The notes beneath the pieces were generated by a model. It did no database searches. It saw only the letters and a list, made by a program, of their open reading frames with translations, and had not been told where the DNA came from. Source: Mixta tenebrionis (GTDB lineage Bacteria > Pseudomonadota > Gammaproteobacteria > Enterobacterales > Enterobacteriaceae). From it: a DNA stretch of 64,000 bases. The stretch is from contig NZ_VHQI01000008.1 of assembly GCF_006517625.1 (NCBI RefSeq), positions 75,050 to 139,049 on the forward strand, given 5' to 3'. A program made the translations under genes and the position numbers. Each line of letters starts with the position of its first letter. Position 1 is the stretch's first letter. Of the stretch, positions 46,405 to 54,308 are shown in pieces.

Positions 46405-47574
46405 CTACATCACCAGCTCCTGCGCCAGCCCCAGATAATATTTTACCCCCAGCGTCAGCGCGCGCTCGTCAGGGTTGAAAAAGGAGTTGTGCAGCGGCGC
46501 TTCCTGCTGACCGTTGCCGACGCCCAGCCAGGCGAAACAGACCGGCGCCTGCGCCTGATATTCCGAGAAATCTTCCCCTACGAACATCGGATCGCTCTCG
46601 GCGCGAAAACAGATTTCCGGCGCCAGCGTCTGCGCCACTCTGGCTGCGATATCGCATAGCGCTTCATCGTTGACGATGGCGGAATAATCCCAGCGATCAA
46701 ATACAATCTCCCCTTCACAACGATGCGCCTGCGCTACCGCCTGCACGATGCGCGTCATCGCCTCTTTTACCTGCGCGCGCACCTCAGGCGTAAAGGTTCG
46801 GTTGGTGCCGCAAATATGGGCGTCGTTAGGTATTGCCGCGGTGGTGCCATCGCCGCAGATCAGGCTGCATACGGAAATAACCGCCGACTCGCGCGGGTTG
46901 ATCTCACGCGCCACGATAGTTTGCAGCGCCTGCACCACTTCTGCCGCCGCGATACAGGGATCGACGGTTAAATGCGGCATTGAGCTGTGGCCGCCTTTGC
47001 CATGCAGCCAGATATTAAAGGTATCGCGATTGGCGGTGGCGATGCCGCGCTTCAGGGCGATGGCGCCGCACGGCAACGCCGGCAGCACGTGCAGCGCGAA
47101 AAACATCTCTACGTCGCTTAGTACGCCGGCATCAATCAGCTCTTTCGCCCCGCCGGGCGACATCTCTTCGCCGCGCTGGAAGATAAAGACGATTTCGCCT
47201 TTAATGCGCGGCTGCCATTCGGCCAGCACGCTGGCGGCGCCCATCAACATCGCGCTATGAAAATCGTGACCGCAGGCGTGCATTAATCCAGGCCGCGCGG
47301 AAGCAAAAGGCAGCGCCGTTTTTTCCTCCACCGGCAGCGCATCAATATCGCAGCGGAACGCAATGGTTCGCCCCGGCAATGCCCCTTTTAGCCGTACCAC
47401 CGCTCCGGTCGCCGCCGGACGGCTAATTTGTAACTGAGGGAAAGCGGATAGCTGCTGAACAATATAGTCGGTGGTGACATATTCTTCGTGCGATAGCTCC
47501 GGATAACGATGAATTGCGGCGCGCCAGCCCGCTATTTGTTGGGCAAGCTGCCGCCAGGCTACTTCATGCTTCAT
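46405..47574 (-). CDS. M20-family amidohydrolase (N-acyl amino acid / hippurate hydrolase type)
   Basis: A 389-residue metallo-amidohydrolase of the M20D group. Metal-site motifs: HACGHDFHSAM, the catalytic Glu pair in RGEEMSPGG, FALHVLP, and the distal His in LHNSFFNPDE. The dimerisation lid is in the middle (HGKGGHSSMPHLTVDP). It should remove an acyl group from an N-acyl amino acid; the substrate is not predictable. Start ATG at 47574 has AGGA at good spacing; a GTG two codons upstream is an alternative. Convergent with the DeoR-type regulator. Confidence 0.9.
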   Translation of the reverse strand: MKHEVAWRQLAQQIAGWRAAIHRYPELSHEEYVTTDYIVQQLSAFPQLQISRPAATGAVVRLKGALPGRTIAFRCDIDALPVEEKTALPFASARPGLMHACGHDFHSAMLMGAASVLAEWQPRIKGEIVFIFQRGEEMSPGGAKELIDAGVLSDVEMFFALHVLPALPCGAIALKRGIATANRDTFNIWLHGKGGHSSMPHLTVDPCIAAAEVVQALQTIVAREINPRESAVISVCSLICGDGTTAAIPNDAHICGTNRTFTPEVRAQVKEAMTRIVQAVAQAHRCEGEIVFDRWDYSAIVNDEALCDIAARVAQTLAPEICFRAESDPMFVGEDFSEYQAQAPVCFAWLGVGNGQQEAPLHNSFFNPDERALTLGVKYYLGLAQELVM

Positions 47575-47735
47575 GGTCACTGTCCTGTTAAATAAAAACG
47601 CATCGCCGCCGCTTTACCGCACGGCGGAAAACCTCACCATACAGACAATCACAGGGCATGCTGCGGCGTTATTCACAAAATACGCAGTTAATAAGACGCG
47701 TAACCGAGCAAGGATTTTCAGCGCTGGCGCGCTAT

Positions 47736-48032
47736 CTAATTCTTGTATTCCATAAGGCGGTCACACAGCGCCTCAATAGCCTTTCGGGTGTGTTCAACAT
47801 CTTCCCTTTCGCTGTCGGCGGTTAACTCATCATGATCGGTTCCCAGGGTGTCATACTCTTCGTTTAAACGTCGAATGAGTCGATTCGCCTCATCACCGTG
47901 ATGTTTTCGAATGTACTCGTCAGTCTCATACTTCCATTCGCTTGAGCCTCTGACGCCGCTCAGGTTTACGTTTCCTTCTGCCTCCGCTTCCCAGGTAATG
48001 ATGAGATCTTCAATTTCTTTCAAATTAATCAT
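47736..48032 (-). CDS. Small acidic hypothetical protein (98 residues)
   Basis: MINLKEIEDLIITWEAEAEG... a highly acidic, helix-rich protein with no signal or membrane segment and a Trp/Glu-rich start. Base composition (AT-richer) differs from its neighbours, hinting at acquisition. The AGGAGC site upstream of the ATG is good. I do not recognise the family; acidic size and shape are like those of immunity or anti-type proteins, but nothing else supports that. Confidence 0.65.
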   Translation of the reverse strand: MINLKEIEDLIITWEAEAEGNVNLSGVRGSSEWKYETDEYIRKHHGDEANRLIRRLNEEYDTLGTDHDELTADSEREDVEHTRKAIEALCDRLMEYKN

Positions 48033-48323
48033 AATTTGCTCCTGTTATTTAACTGCCCAGTCATCGACTCCGAAAACGTCCATACTGCATTAAGAGCTAA
48101 GATCTCCCTTAAGGGGCCTGCTTTCCCCGACGATCCCGTCACATTCAGTGAAAAATTTTATTCGATGCGTTATCTACAACTCTACCAGCATCAATAAAAC
48201 CAACACACTAAATTTCTTTTCGCAAACTTCACTTTATAAATAACGGGAGAAATTGATATCACTCAAATATAAACGCGAACTTAGGTTTTAAAAAGGCCAG
48301 GGATAATTAACAGAGAACAAAAT

Positions 48324-49772
48324 ATGGATGAGCAAGTAGAGGTAAAGCTGGCATTTCCCTTATGGAAAGCCGCAATTACGCTGTGTAGCGGTTTTTTCAT
48401 CTGGTTTACCCCACCGCCAGCCGGGCTTGATGCAAACGCCTGGCATATGTTCGCCCTGTTTGCCGCTACCATTCTTGCCATCATTCTCAAAGTGATGCCG
48501 ATGGGCGCGGTGACAATGGTGGCGCTGGTTATTTCAGCCATGACGGGCCTCACGCCCCTTACCGGCGCCGCTCCAGGACAAGTCGCCGCGCTGTCAGGCT
48601 TTGCTAACGGCACAATCTGGCTGATCGGCATTGCCATGTTTATTTCACGCGCGGTAATTAAAACCGGGCTGGGACGGCGCATTGCGCTGTGGTTTATCTC
48701 CAGGTGCGGCTACAGTATGTTAGGCGTCGCCTACGGGCTGGCGTTAGCCGATATGGTGCTGGGTCCAGGCATCCCGTCAGCCTCAGCGCGCGGCGGCGGC
48801 ATTATGTACCCGATTACCCGCTCAATCGCTTCGGCCTACCGCTCGGAACCGGGGCCGACGGCGAGAAGGGCCGGCGCATTTTTAATGATCTGCGTCTCGC
48901 AGATTGACGCCATTATCTGCGCGATGTTTCTGACGGCTATGGCGGGAAATCCGCTGATTGCTGAGCTGGCCCTCAGCCAGGGTATTGTGATTAACTGGGT
49001 GACATGGTGTCTGGGCGCTATCGTTCCCGGCCTGCTGGCGCTTATTATTATTCCTCTCTGCCTCTATTTTCTTTATCCGCCTGAGCTAAAGAAAACGCCG
49101 GAGATTCCCGGTATCGCCCGTGAAGAACTACGTAAAATGGGGCCGATGTCGCCAGCCGAAAAAATTCTTGCCGGCGATTTTATTTTATTAATTGGACTGT
49201 GGACCGCTGGCGATATTTTTTTCCATATTCCCGCCACGCTTTCCGCGCTGATCGGCCTGACCATTTTGCTGCTGTCTGATATTATGTCGTGGGAAAATAT
49301 CGTTGCCGAAAAAAGCGCCTGGGATACGATGTTCTGGTTTGCCGTGCTGGTAATGATGGCGAACGCACTGAATAAATATGGCATGATTAGCTGGATTTCC
49401 CAGGAGATTGTCGTTTATATCGGTCATTTTGACTGGCTGATGGTTTTCCTGGGGTTGATACTGGTTTACTTTTATACGCGCTATTTCTTCGCTTCGGCCA
49501 TGGCCCATATCTCGGCAATGTATCTCGCTTTTCTGGCGGTTTCAGTTTCGGTCGGCGTTCCCCCGCTGCTGGCGGCCTTAACGCTGGGATACGCCTCTAA
49601 TTTGTCGATGGGATTAACCCAATATTCTGGCGGCCCCGGCCCGGCGCTGTTCGGTTCCGGTTATAATTCAACCGGCCAGTGGTGGGGCGTTAGCCTGCTG
49701 GCCTCTTTTATCTCCGTGGCGATCTGGCTGGCAGCTGGCGGCCTGTGGATGAGGGCTATCGGCATAGGCTAG
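48324..49772 (+). CDS. DASS-family dicarboxylate/anion:sodium symporter (CitT/TtdT-like)
   Basis: A 482-residue membrane protein with about 12 segments, of the divalent anion:Na+ symporter family. NGTIWLIGIAMFISRAVIKTGLGRRIA and PSASARGGGIMYPI (the SNT/SAS-type substrate loop), and in the second half SNLSMGLTQYSGGPGPALFGSGY, match CitT, TtdT and the plastidic 2-oxoglutarate/malate translocators. Likely substrates are C4-C6 dicarboxylates or tricarboxylates. It is alone, behind a long AT-rich leader, and has no adjacent two-component regulator. Confidence 0.9.
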   Translation: MDEQVEVKLAFPLWKAAITLCSGFFIWFTPPPAGLDANAWHMFALFAATILAIILKVMPMGAVTMVALVISAMTGLTPLTGAAPGQVAALSGFANGTIWLIGIAMFISRAVIKTGLGRRIALWFISRCGYSMLGVAYGLALADMVLGPGIPSASARGGGIMYPITRSIASAYRSEPGPTARRAGAFLMICVSQIDAIICAMFLTAMAGNPLIAELALSQGIVINWVTWCLGAIVPGLLALIIIPLCLYFLYPPELKKTPEIPGIAREELRKMGPMSPAEKILAGDFILLIGLWTAGDIFFHIPATLSALIGLTILLLSDIMSWENIVAEKSAWDTMFWFAVLVMMANALNKYGMISWISQEIVVYIGHFDWLMVFLGLILVYFYTRYFFASAMAHISAMYLAFLAVSVSVGVPPLLAALTLGYASNLSMGLTQYSGGPGPALFGSGYNSTGQWWGVSLLASFISVAIWLAAGGLWMRAIGIG

Positions 49773-50301
49773 CCGCGTCGTGCGGCTCAGCGTGCCGCCA
49801 GGCTTGATAGCTATTCCCGGCTGGCGGCAGCACATTAAGCAGGTAACCGCGGTTTTATTATGGCGGCTTTGCGCAAATATCATTTATCAAGCGGTTATTT
49901 AACGCATTTTTATTGCCCTGCATAATTCGCACCGCTATTTCAGGCCGGCGCGATGGAAAATTAAGCGGCTCGTATAAAATAATAACAGGCCCTGACGGCG
50001 GTTTCCTGTCAGGGCCTGTCTGCTTTTAGCGTTAAACTATCAGGCTGCCAGCGCTATAAAAATAAAACTGAAAAACCTGATGTCACGCAATTTATAATAG
50101 TAAAAATAGCTATTACGCTTTTAGCGTGCCCTGGTGTTGGCAGGCAGCATAATAACCGCATTCATCGCATGGCGATAATTGATATAAGCGATCAATAACA
50201 ATAAAACGATCGTTTTAATCGATCGTTATAAACAGGCGTGGTGATTGTACGTAATATGCACGCTTTAGTTTAATTTATAATAATTACCGATCGCCAGCCA
50301 T
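49773..50301. other. Intergenic region between the transporter and the first ogl gene
   Basis: No gene recognised. It holds a terminator at 49986-50027 and, at 50203-50216, a perfect 14-bp palindrome AAAACGATCGTTTT followed at once by ATCGATCGTTAT. The spacing between half-sites (four bases) differs from that of the KdgR-type sites in this window (three bases). Confidence 0.5.
49986..50027 (+). terminator. Strong hairpin terminator
   Basis: Perfect 11-base stem CAGGCCCTGAC / GTCAGGGCCTG, 11-base loop, followed by TCTGCTTTT. Over 200 bases after the transporter stop codon. Confidence 0.75.
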
Positions 50302-50324
50302 AAAAAAGCCCTCCGAAGAGGGCT
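50302..50324 (-). terminator. Intrinsic terminator of the first oligogalacturonate lyase gene
   Basis: On the minus strand, AGCCCTC-TTCG-GAGGGCT followed by six T; 29 bases after the stop codon at 50353. Confidence 0.9.
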
Positions 50325-50352
50325 GGCGCGAAAGCGGGAAAAAAGACCTGAC

Positions 50353-51528
50353 TCAGGCTTGCAGATAATCACGCTGCTGCGGCAGCTTCGCAATATAAAG
50401 GGCCGGCTTGCCATCTTTATCAGAGCTGAACAGCACGGCGCGATCGTCCGGCGTAAAGGAGGGGTGCGGATGGGTCACCTGGCGGCTGTTAGCCACGGTA
50501 GCCCAGGAAGTATCATGGCGCGCCACGCGGAAATAGGCTTTTTTCGCCACGTCAAACACATAGAGATAAGGATCGTTATCGATGGTATAACCGCTGGTGT
50601 CTTTCACATCCACCGGCGTACCGGAGCCATCGCCCACCAGCAGCGTGCCGTCAAAGTTGCTCATCAAATGCGAGCACGCCGGCATCTGCATTACCGCTTC
50701 GTTGCTGCCGTTGTCAGGGTTGTAGCTGTAGATGGTACGTCCCTGCTGCCCTTTCAGGTAGGAGACATAGACCAGCGCCGATCCGTTCGGCACCCAGAAC
50801 TCGTGGGTGCAGCTTTCGCCTGCCGCATGCTCTTTCACCTTACGCACGTTGCTGCCGTCTTCATTAACCATCCACATCCGCGCATCTACCAGATCGTGCG
50901 GGCCTTCATGGCAGAAGGCGACGGTATTGTCGTCAAAGGGGCGATAGATCGGATGGCCCAGCCATTTACGATCTTCATGGATAACCGCGCTGGCGCCGGT
51001 TTTCAGATCTACGCGCAGCAGGCGGCAGTGCGGGCCTTTGTGGAAAAAGTCGTGGAAGATTTTCCAGTCGTTAAGCGGCGTCCAGTCGCTTTTGGCGATC
51101 TCAATTCCCACCAGCTTGGTGCAGTCGCTGTTGGCAACCCAGGTGCCGTAGCCGACCCAGTCGTCAGCCACGCGGTAGACTTCGCGCTCAACCAGCGTTT
51201 TCAGGTCCACTTCCAGCAGGGTGCGATCGTTCTTTACATAGTAGAAGGATTTGTCATCGGGAGAGAGGAAACCGCCGAAGGTGTTATCCCCTGCGCCTTC
51301 CGTCAGCTGGATAGCCTCAGCGTTGGCGACGTCCAGCAAATAGTAGTTCCAGTTACCGTCAAACTCGCCGGCAAACAGCAGATGGCTGCCATCATTAAAA
51401 AAACACTTCTGATAGAAGTAGTTACGATGACAGGTCACCTCTGGCGGCGTCAGGCGAGTAATTTCCGCTCCGGTATCCGGATCGCGGCTGACCTCGTACT
51501 GAAGCTTAACCCGCATGCCTTTAGCCAT
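50353..51528 (-). CDS. ogl: Oligogalacturonate lyase (PL22), copy 1
   Basis: A 391-residue seven-bladed beta-propeller lyase of family PL22. The Mn2+ ligands of the Yersinia enzyme are at the same numbers here: His287 (PACSHLMSN), Gln350, His353 and His355 (RQVTHPHPSF); THEFW (His242) supplies another active-site residue. It splits unsaturated and saturated digalacturonate in the cytoplasm to 5-keto-4-deoxyuronate and galacturonate. No signal peptide. Upstream lie a KdgR-type box and a CRP-like site. A divergent second copy is encoded at 53118. Confidence 0.96.
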   Translation of the reverse strand: MAKGMRVKLQYEVSRDPDTGAEITRLTPPEVTCHRNYFYQKCFFNDGSHLLFAGEFDGNWNYYLLDVANAEAIQLTEGAGDNTFGGFLSPDDKSFYYVKNDRTLLEVDLKTLVEREVYRVADDWVGYGTWVANSDCTKLVGIEIAKSDWTPLNDWKIFHDFFHKGPHCRLLRVDLKTGASAVIHEDRKWLGHPIYRPFDDNTVAFCHEGPHDLVDARMWMVNEDGSNVRKVKEHAAGESCTHEFWVPNGSALVYVSYLKGQQGRTIYSYNPDNGSNEAVMQMPACSHLMSNFDGTLLVGDGSGTPVDVKDTSGYTIDNDPYLYVFDVAKKAYFRVARHDTSWATVANSRQVTHPHPSFTPDDRAVLFSSDKDGKPALYIAKLPQQRDYLQA

Positions 51529-51600
51529 GTTGCACTCCTTATGCTAACTGTCCGGAGAGGCGAACCGCTCCGTTTTCGATGGTTTTAAAAATATAGTGCG

Positions 51601-51655
51601 ATTTTATCAAAACAACGTTTCATTGTTTGTGATGACTAACGCACTTTGTGACAGG
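51601..51655. promoter_or_regulatory. KdgR box and CRP-like site upstream of ogl copy 1
   Basis: AAAACAACGTTTC (51609-51621) fits the KdgR core RAAACNNNGTTTY, and TGTGATGACTAACGCA (51628-51643) resembles the CRP consensus TGTGA-N6-TCACA with one good half. The 55-base block is 84% identical (46/55) to the block at 63260-63314, upstream of the LuxR-type regulator. Confidence 0.75.
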
Positions 51656-51851
51656 CCGTGGATTTAGTGCGTTAAGCTGCGGCTACCTGAGCAGCTTTGG
51701 TTGGCGCGTGCTTTCTTTAATCGTTGACCTTAACAAGAGTAAGCTTTTTTAAATAACCTATTTATCAGTGGGTTATTTGCGAAGCCTGGTTATTATTTTC
51801 TGATTAACCGTGATCTGATTTGCAATTTTGATATAATCACGCAGGAAAAAT

Positions 51852-51887
51852 GAAACGCTGTTTTAAATATAATTGAAAAGCTGTTTC
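51852..51887. promoter_or_regulatory. Two KdgR-type boxes upstream of the kduI remnant and kduD
   Basis: GAAACGCTGTTTT (51852-51864) and GAAAAGCTGTTTC (51875-51887), both with the three-base centre. They mark the ancestral kduI promoter, now about 400 bases before kduD. Confidence 0.75.
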
Positions 51888-51924
51888 GGTAAGGATAAGA
51901 TTAACGCATCAGGAAAAGCACGAC

Positions 51925-52222
51925 GGCTTGGCCGTTGCGACAACGAGTTCGTCCCGGATGTTCACGAAACCTGCCATCCCCATGAACGCCGGACGGAAGT
52001 CTCCTTCTGCTTCAATATGGATGAAGACGCCTGTGCGTTTCACATGCTGGGGAAACCGCAGGAAACGCATCACACTGTGATGCATAACGAGCAGGCCGTG
52101 ATGTCGCCAGGTTGAACTATTCACTTGAGCGTTAGCACCTACGCCCCGCCTTTATTTACAGGCGGGAGGGTGAAATCAGGTCTTTAATGCCGGGTACTCC
52201 CGCGCCATTGAGGATCTGCGTG
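51925..52222 (+). pseudogene. kduI: Decayed kduI (5-keto-4-deoxyuronate isomerase) remnant
   Basis: Translation shows pieces of KduI in order: FVPDVHETC, then directly [20 protein letters not shown] (E. coli has FVPDVLETC, about 22 residues now deleted including the metal-site HTH, then [20 protein letters not shown]), [17 protein letters not shown], a stop where Trp is expected (SPG-stop-TIH), and in another frame the C-terminus NQVF...AIEDLR (E. coli NQVFDDMDHVAVKDLR). The first roughly 160 codons are absent. With the N-terminal half gone, an internal deletion, a stop and a frameshift, it cannot encode the isomerase. It sits between KdgR-type boxes and kduD, where kduI normally lies. Confidence 0.9.
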
Positions 52223-52290
52223 AGTCGCGGGCGAGCATAAACAGACCCCTGCCTGTCCAAAACAGGCGCTGAAAGATAAAGGAAAAGATT

Positions 52291-53052
52291 ATGATTCTCG
52301 ATACATTTTCTCTTGCAGGTAAAGTTGCGGTGGTATCAGGTTGTGATACCGGTTTAGGCCAGGGCATGGCGCTGGGCCTGGCGGAAGCGGGCTGTGATAT
52401 CGTAGGCATCAATATCGTTGAGCCGACTGAAACCATCGAGCGCGTTACCGCGCTGGGTCGCCGCTTTCTCAACCTGACCGCTGACCTGCGTCAGATTGAT
52501 TGTATCCCGGCGCTGCTGGATCAGGCGGTGGCTGAATTCGGCCATATCGATATTCTGGTTAACAATGCGGGTCTGATCCGTCGTCAGGATGCGATCGAAT
52601 TCAGCGAAAAAGACTGGGACGACGTGATGAACCTGAACATCAAAGCGGTGTTCTTCATGTCTCAGGCGGCAGCGAAACACTTTATCAAACAGGGCAACGG
52701 CGGCAAAATCATCAATATCGCCTCTATGCTTTCCTTCCAGGGCGGTATCCGCGTGCCTTCTTACACCGCTTCCAAAAGCGGCGTAATGGGCGTTACCCGT
52801 CTGCTGGCGAACGAATGGGCGAAACACGGCATCAACGTTAACGCCATCGCGCCGGGCTATATGGCTACCAACAACACCCAGCAGCTGCGTGCCGATGAAC
52901 AGCGCAGCGCAGAAATCCTCGATCGTATCCCGGCGGGACGTTGGGGTCTGCCGAGCGATCTGATGGGCCCGATCGTGTTCCTGGCCTCCAGCGCATCTGA
53001 CTACATCAACGGCTACACCATTGCCGTTGACGGCGGCTGGCTGGCGCGCTAA
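52291..53052 (+). CDS. kduD: 2-dehydro-3-deoxy-D-gluconate 5-dehydrogenase
   Basis: A 253-residue short-chain dehydrogenase: NAD motif TGLGQGM (20-26), NNAG (91-94), catalytic Ser145, Tyr158 and Lys162 (YTASK). Length and sequence match E. coli/Dickeya KduD, which reduces 5-keto-4-deoxyuronate-derived 2,5-diketo-3-deoxygluconate to KDG. Its usual partner kduI immediately upstream is a pseudogene, so the substrate must come from an isomerase encoded elsewhere. Ribosome site AAAGGAAAAGATT. Terminator just downstream. Confidence 0.97.
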   Translation: MILDTFSLAGKVAVVSGCDTGLGQGMALGLAEAGCDIVGINIVEPTETIERVTALGRRFLNLTADLRQIDCIPALLDQAVAEFGHIDILVNNAGLIRRQDAIEFSEKDWDDVMNLNIKAVFFMSQAAAKHFIKQGNGGKIINIASMLSFQGGIRVPSYTASKSGVMGVTRLLANEWAKHGINVNAIAPGYMATNNTQQLRADEQRSAEILDRIPAGRWGLPSDLMGPIVFLASSASDYINGYTIAVDGGWLAR

Positions 53053-53080
53053 TACCTGCCCTGCTCTTCTGATTTGAATC

Positions 53081-53109
53081 GCCCCCGCTGGCCAGCGGGG
53101 GCTTTTTTA
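53081..53109 (+). terminator. Intrinsic terminator of kduD
   Basis: Perfect stem GCCCCCGCTGGCCAGCGGGGGC (given in halves: GCCCCCGCTGG / CCAGCGGGGGC) followed by TTTTTTA. Confidence 0.93.
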
Positions 53110-53117
53110 TGGCCGTA

Positions 53118-54245
53118 TTACACGCGCGCCAGATAGAGCGCGGGCATCCCTTCTTTGTCGGAGGTGAACAGCACCCACTGGTTGTCCGGGGAGAATGACG
53201 GATGCGGATGGGTGACCTGACGATCGCCGTCCAGCACTTTCCAGCTGGTATCGTGCCGACAGATGGCGGTCTGGCTGCCTTCCCGAATATTGAAGACCCA
53301 GATAAAGGGATCGTTGAGGCTGATATCGCCGGTGTTATGCGGCGCGCCATCGCCAACGATCAGCGTGCCGTCATGGTTGCTCATCAGATGCGAACAGGGC
53401 GGAATCGCCATCAGCTGCCGGTTAGCCAGCGTTTGCGGATCGGCGCTAAACAGATAACGGTGCGGGTCGTTTTCCTGATGCGCCACATAGTAAAGCGCAG
53501 AGCCGTCCGGCACCCAGAATTCGTGGGTAAAACTCTCCCCCGGCTGATGCTGGCGCACTTTACGCATCTGCGTGCCGTCGTCGTTAATCAGCCACATGCG
53601 CGCGTCGATAGCGTCACGCGGGCCTTCATGACAGAAGGCGACGGTGCTGTCATCAAACGGACGATAGATCGGGTGGCCCAGCCAGCGCTTTTCCTGCAAC
53701 AGGGTACGCTGCTCGCCGGTGACCAAATCGATGCTGATTAACCGGCATTCCGGGTTGGTGAAGTAGAAATCGCGGAATTTACGCCAGTCGGTCAGCGGCT
53801 GCCAGTCGCTGGCCTTAATCTCTATGCCCACCAGCCTGGTGCAGTCGCTGTTGGCCACCCAGGTACCGTACGCTACCCACTCAGCATCCACTTCATACAC
53901 CACGCGTTCTTCAAAGCTGTGCAGGCAAACCTGACGGAGCTGGCGCTGGTTCTTCACATACCACAGGCTCCGATCGTCCGCCGACAGAAAGCCGCCGAAG
54001 GTATTATCGCCCGCGCCTTCGGTAAGCTGCGTGGCCTGCCGGCTATTGAGATCCAACAGATAATAGTTCCAGTGCCCCTCGAACGCGCCGCCAAAAATCA
54101 GCTTTTGCCCGTCGCGGGTAAAGCACTTCTGATAAAAGTAGTTACGGTGACAAATAATGTGGGGAGGCGTCATCCGGATCACCTCGTGACCGGTCTCGCT
54201 GTCCGTCTGACGATCGAAATCCAGCGGGATGATTTTGCCTTTCAT
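53118..54245 (-). CDS. Oligogalacturonate lyase (PL22), copy 2
   Basis: A 375-residue PL22 lyase paralogous to the one at 50353. Metal ligands are kept: His286 (PPCSHLMSN), Gln343, His346 and His348 (RQVTHPHPSF). It is 16 residues shorter, mainly by loss of the C-terminal tail and a loop near residues 300-312. It is the last gene after togMNAB on the same strand, separated from togB by an intrinsic terminator, so it is probably expressed at a lower level through read-through. Retention of two active-looking copies suggests different oligomer preferences. Confidence 0.94.
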   Translation of the reverse strand: MKGKIIPLDFDRQTDSETGHEVIRMTPPHIICHRNYFYQKCFTRDGQKLIFGGAFEGHWNYYLLDLNSRQATQLTEGAGDNTFGGFLSADDRSLWYVKNQRQLRQVCLHSFEERVVYEVDAEWVAYGTWVANSDCTRLVGIEIKASDWQPLTDWRKFRDFYFTNPECRLISIDLVTGEQRTLLQEKRWLGHPIYRPFDDSTVAFCHEGPRDAIDARMWLINDDGTQMRKVRQHQPGESFTHEFWVPDGSALYYVAHQENDPHRYLFSADPQTLANRQLMAIPPCSHLMSNHDGTLIVGDGAPHNTGDISLNDPFIWVFNIREGSQTAICRHDTSWKVLDGDRQVTHPHPSFSPDNQWVLFTSDKEGMPALYLARV

Positions 54246-54261
54246 ATCGCATACTCCATAT

Positions 54262-54292
54262 AAAAAAATACCCCGCCACAGCTGGCGGGGTA
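54262..54292 (-). terminator. Intercistronic terminator between togB and ogl copy 2
   Basis: On the minus strand, CCCCGCC-hexaloop-GGCGGGG followed by a T-run; it likely reduces transcription from togB into the downstream lyase gene. Confidence 0.85.
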
Positions 54293-54308
54293 GGTTCTGA
54301 CAGAGGGA

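Noticed and set aside
50359-51588. Plus-strand frame of 409 codons over ogl copy 1
   Set aside because: Antisense shadow of a gene with all PL22 metal ligands.
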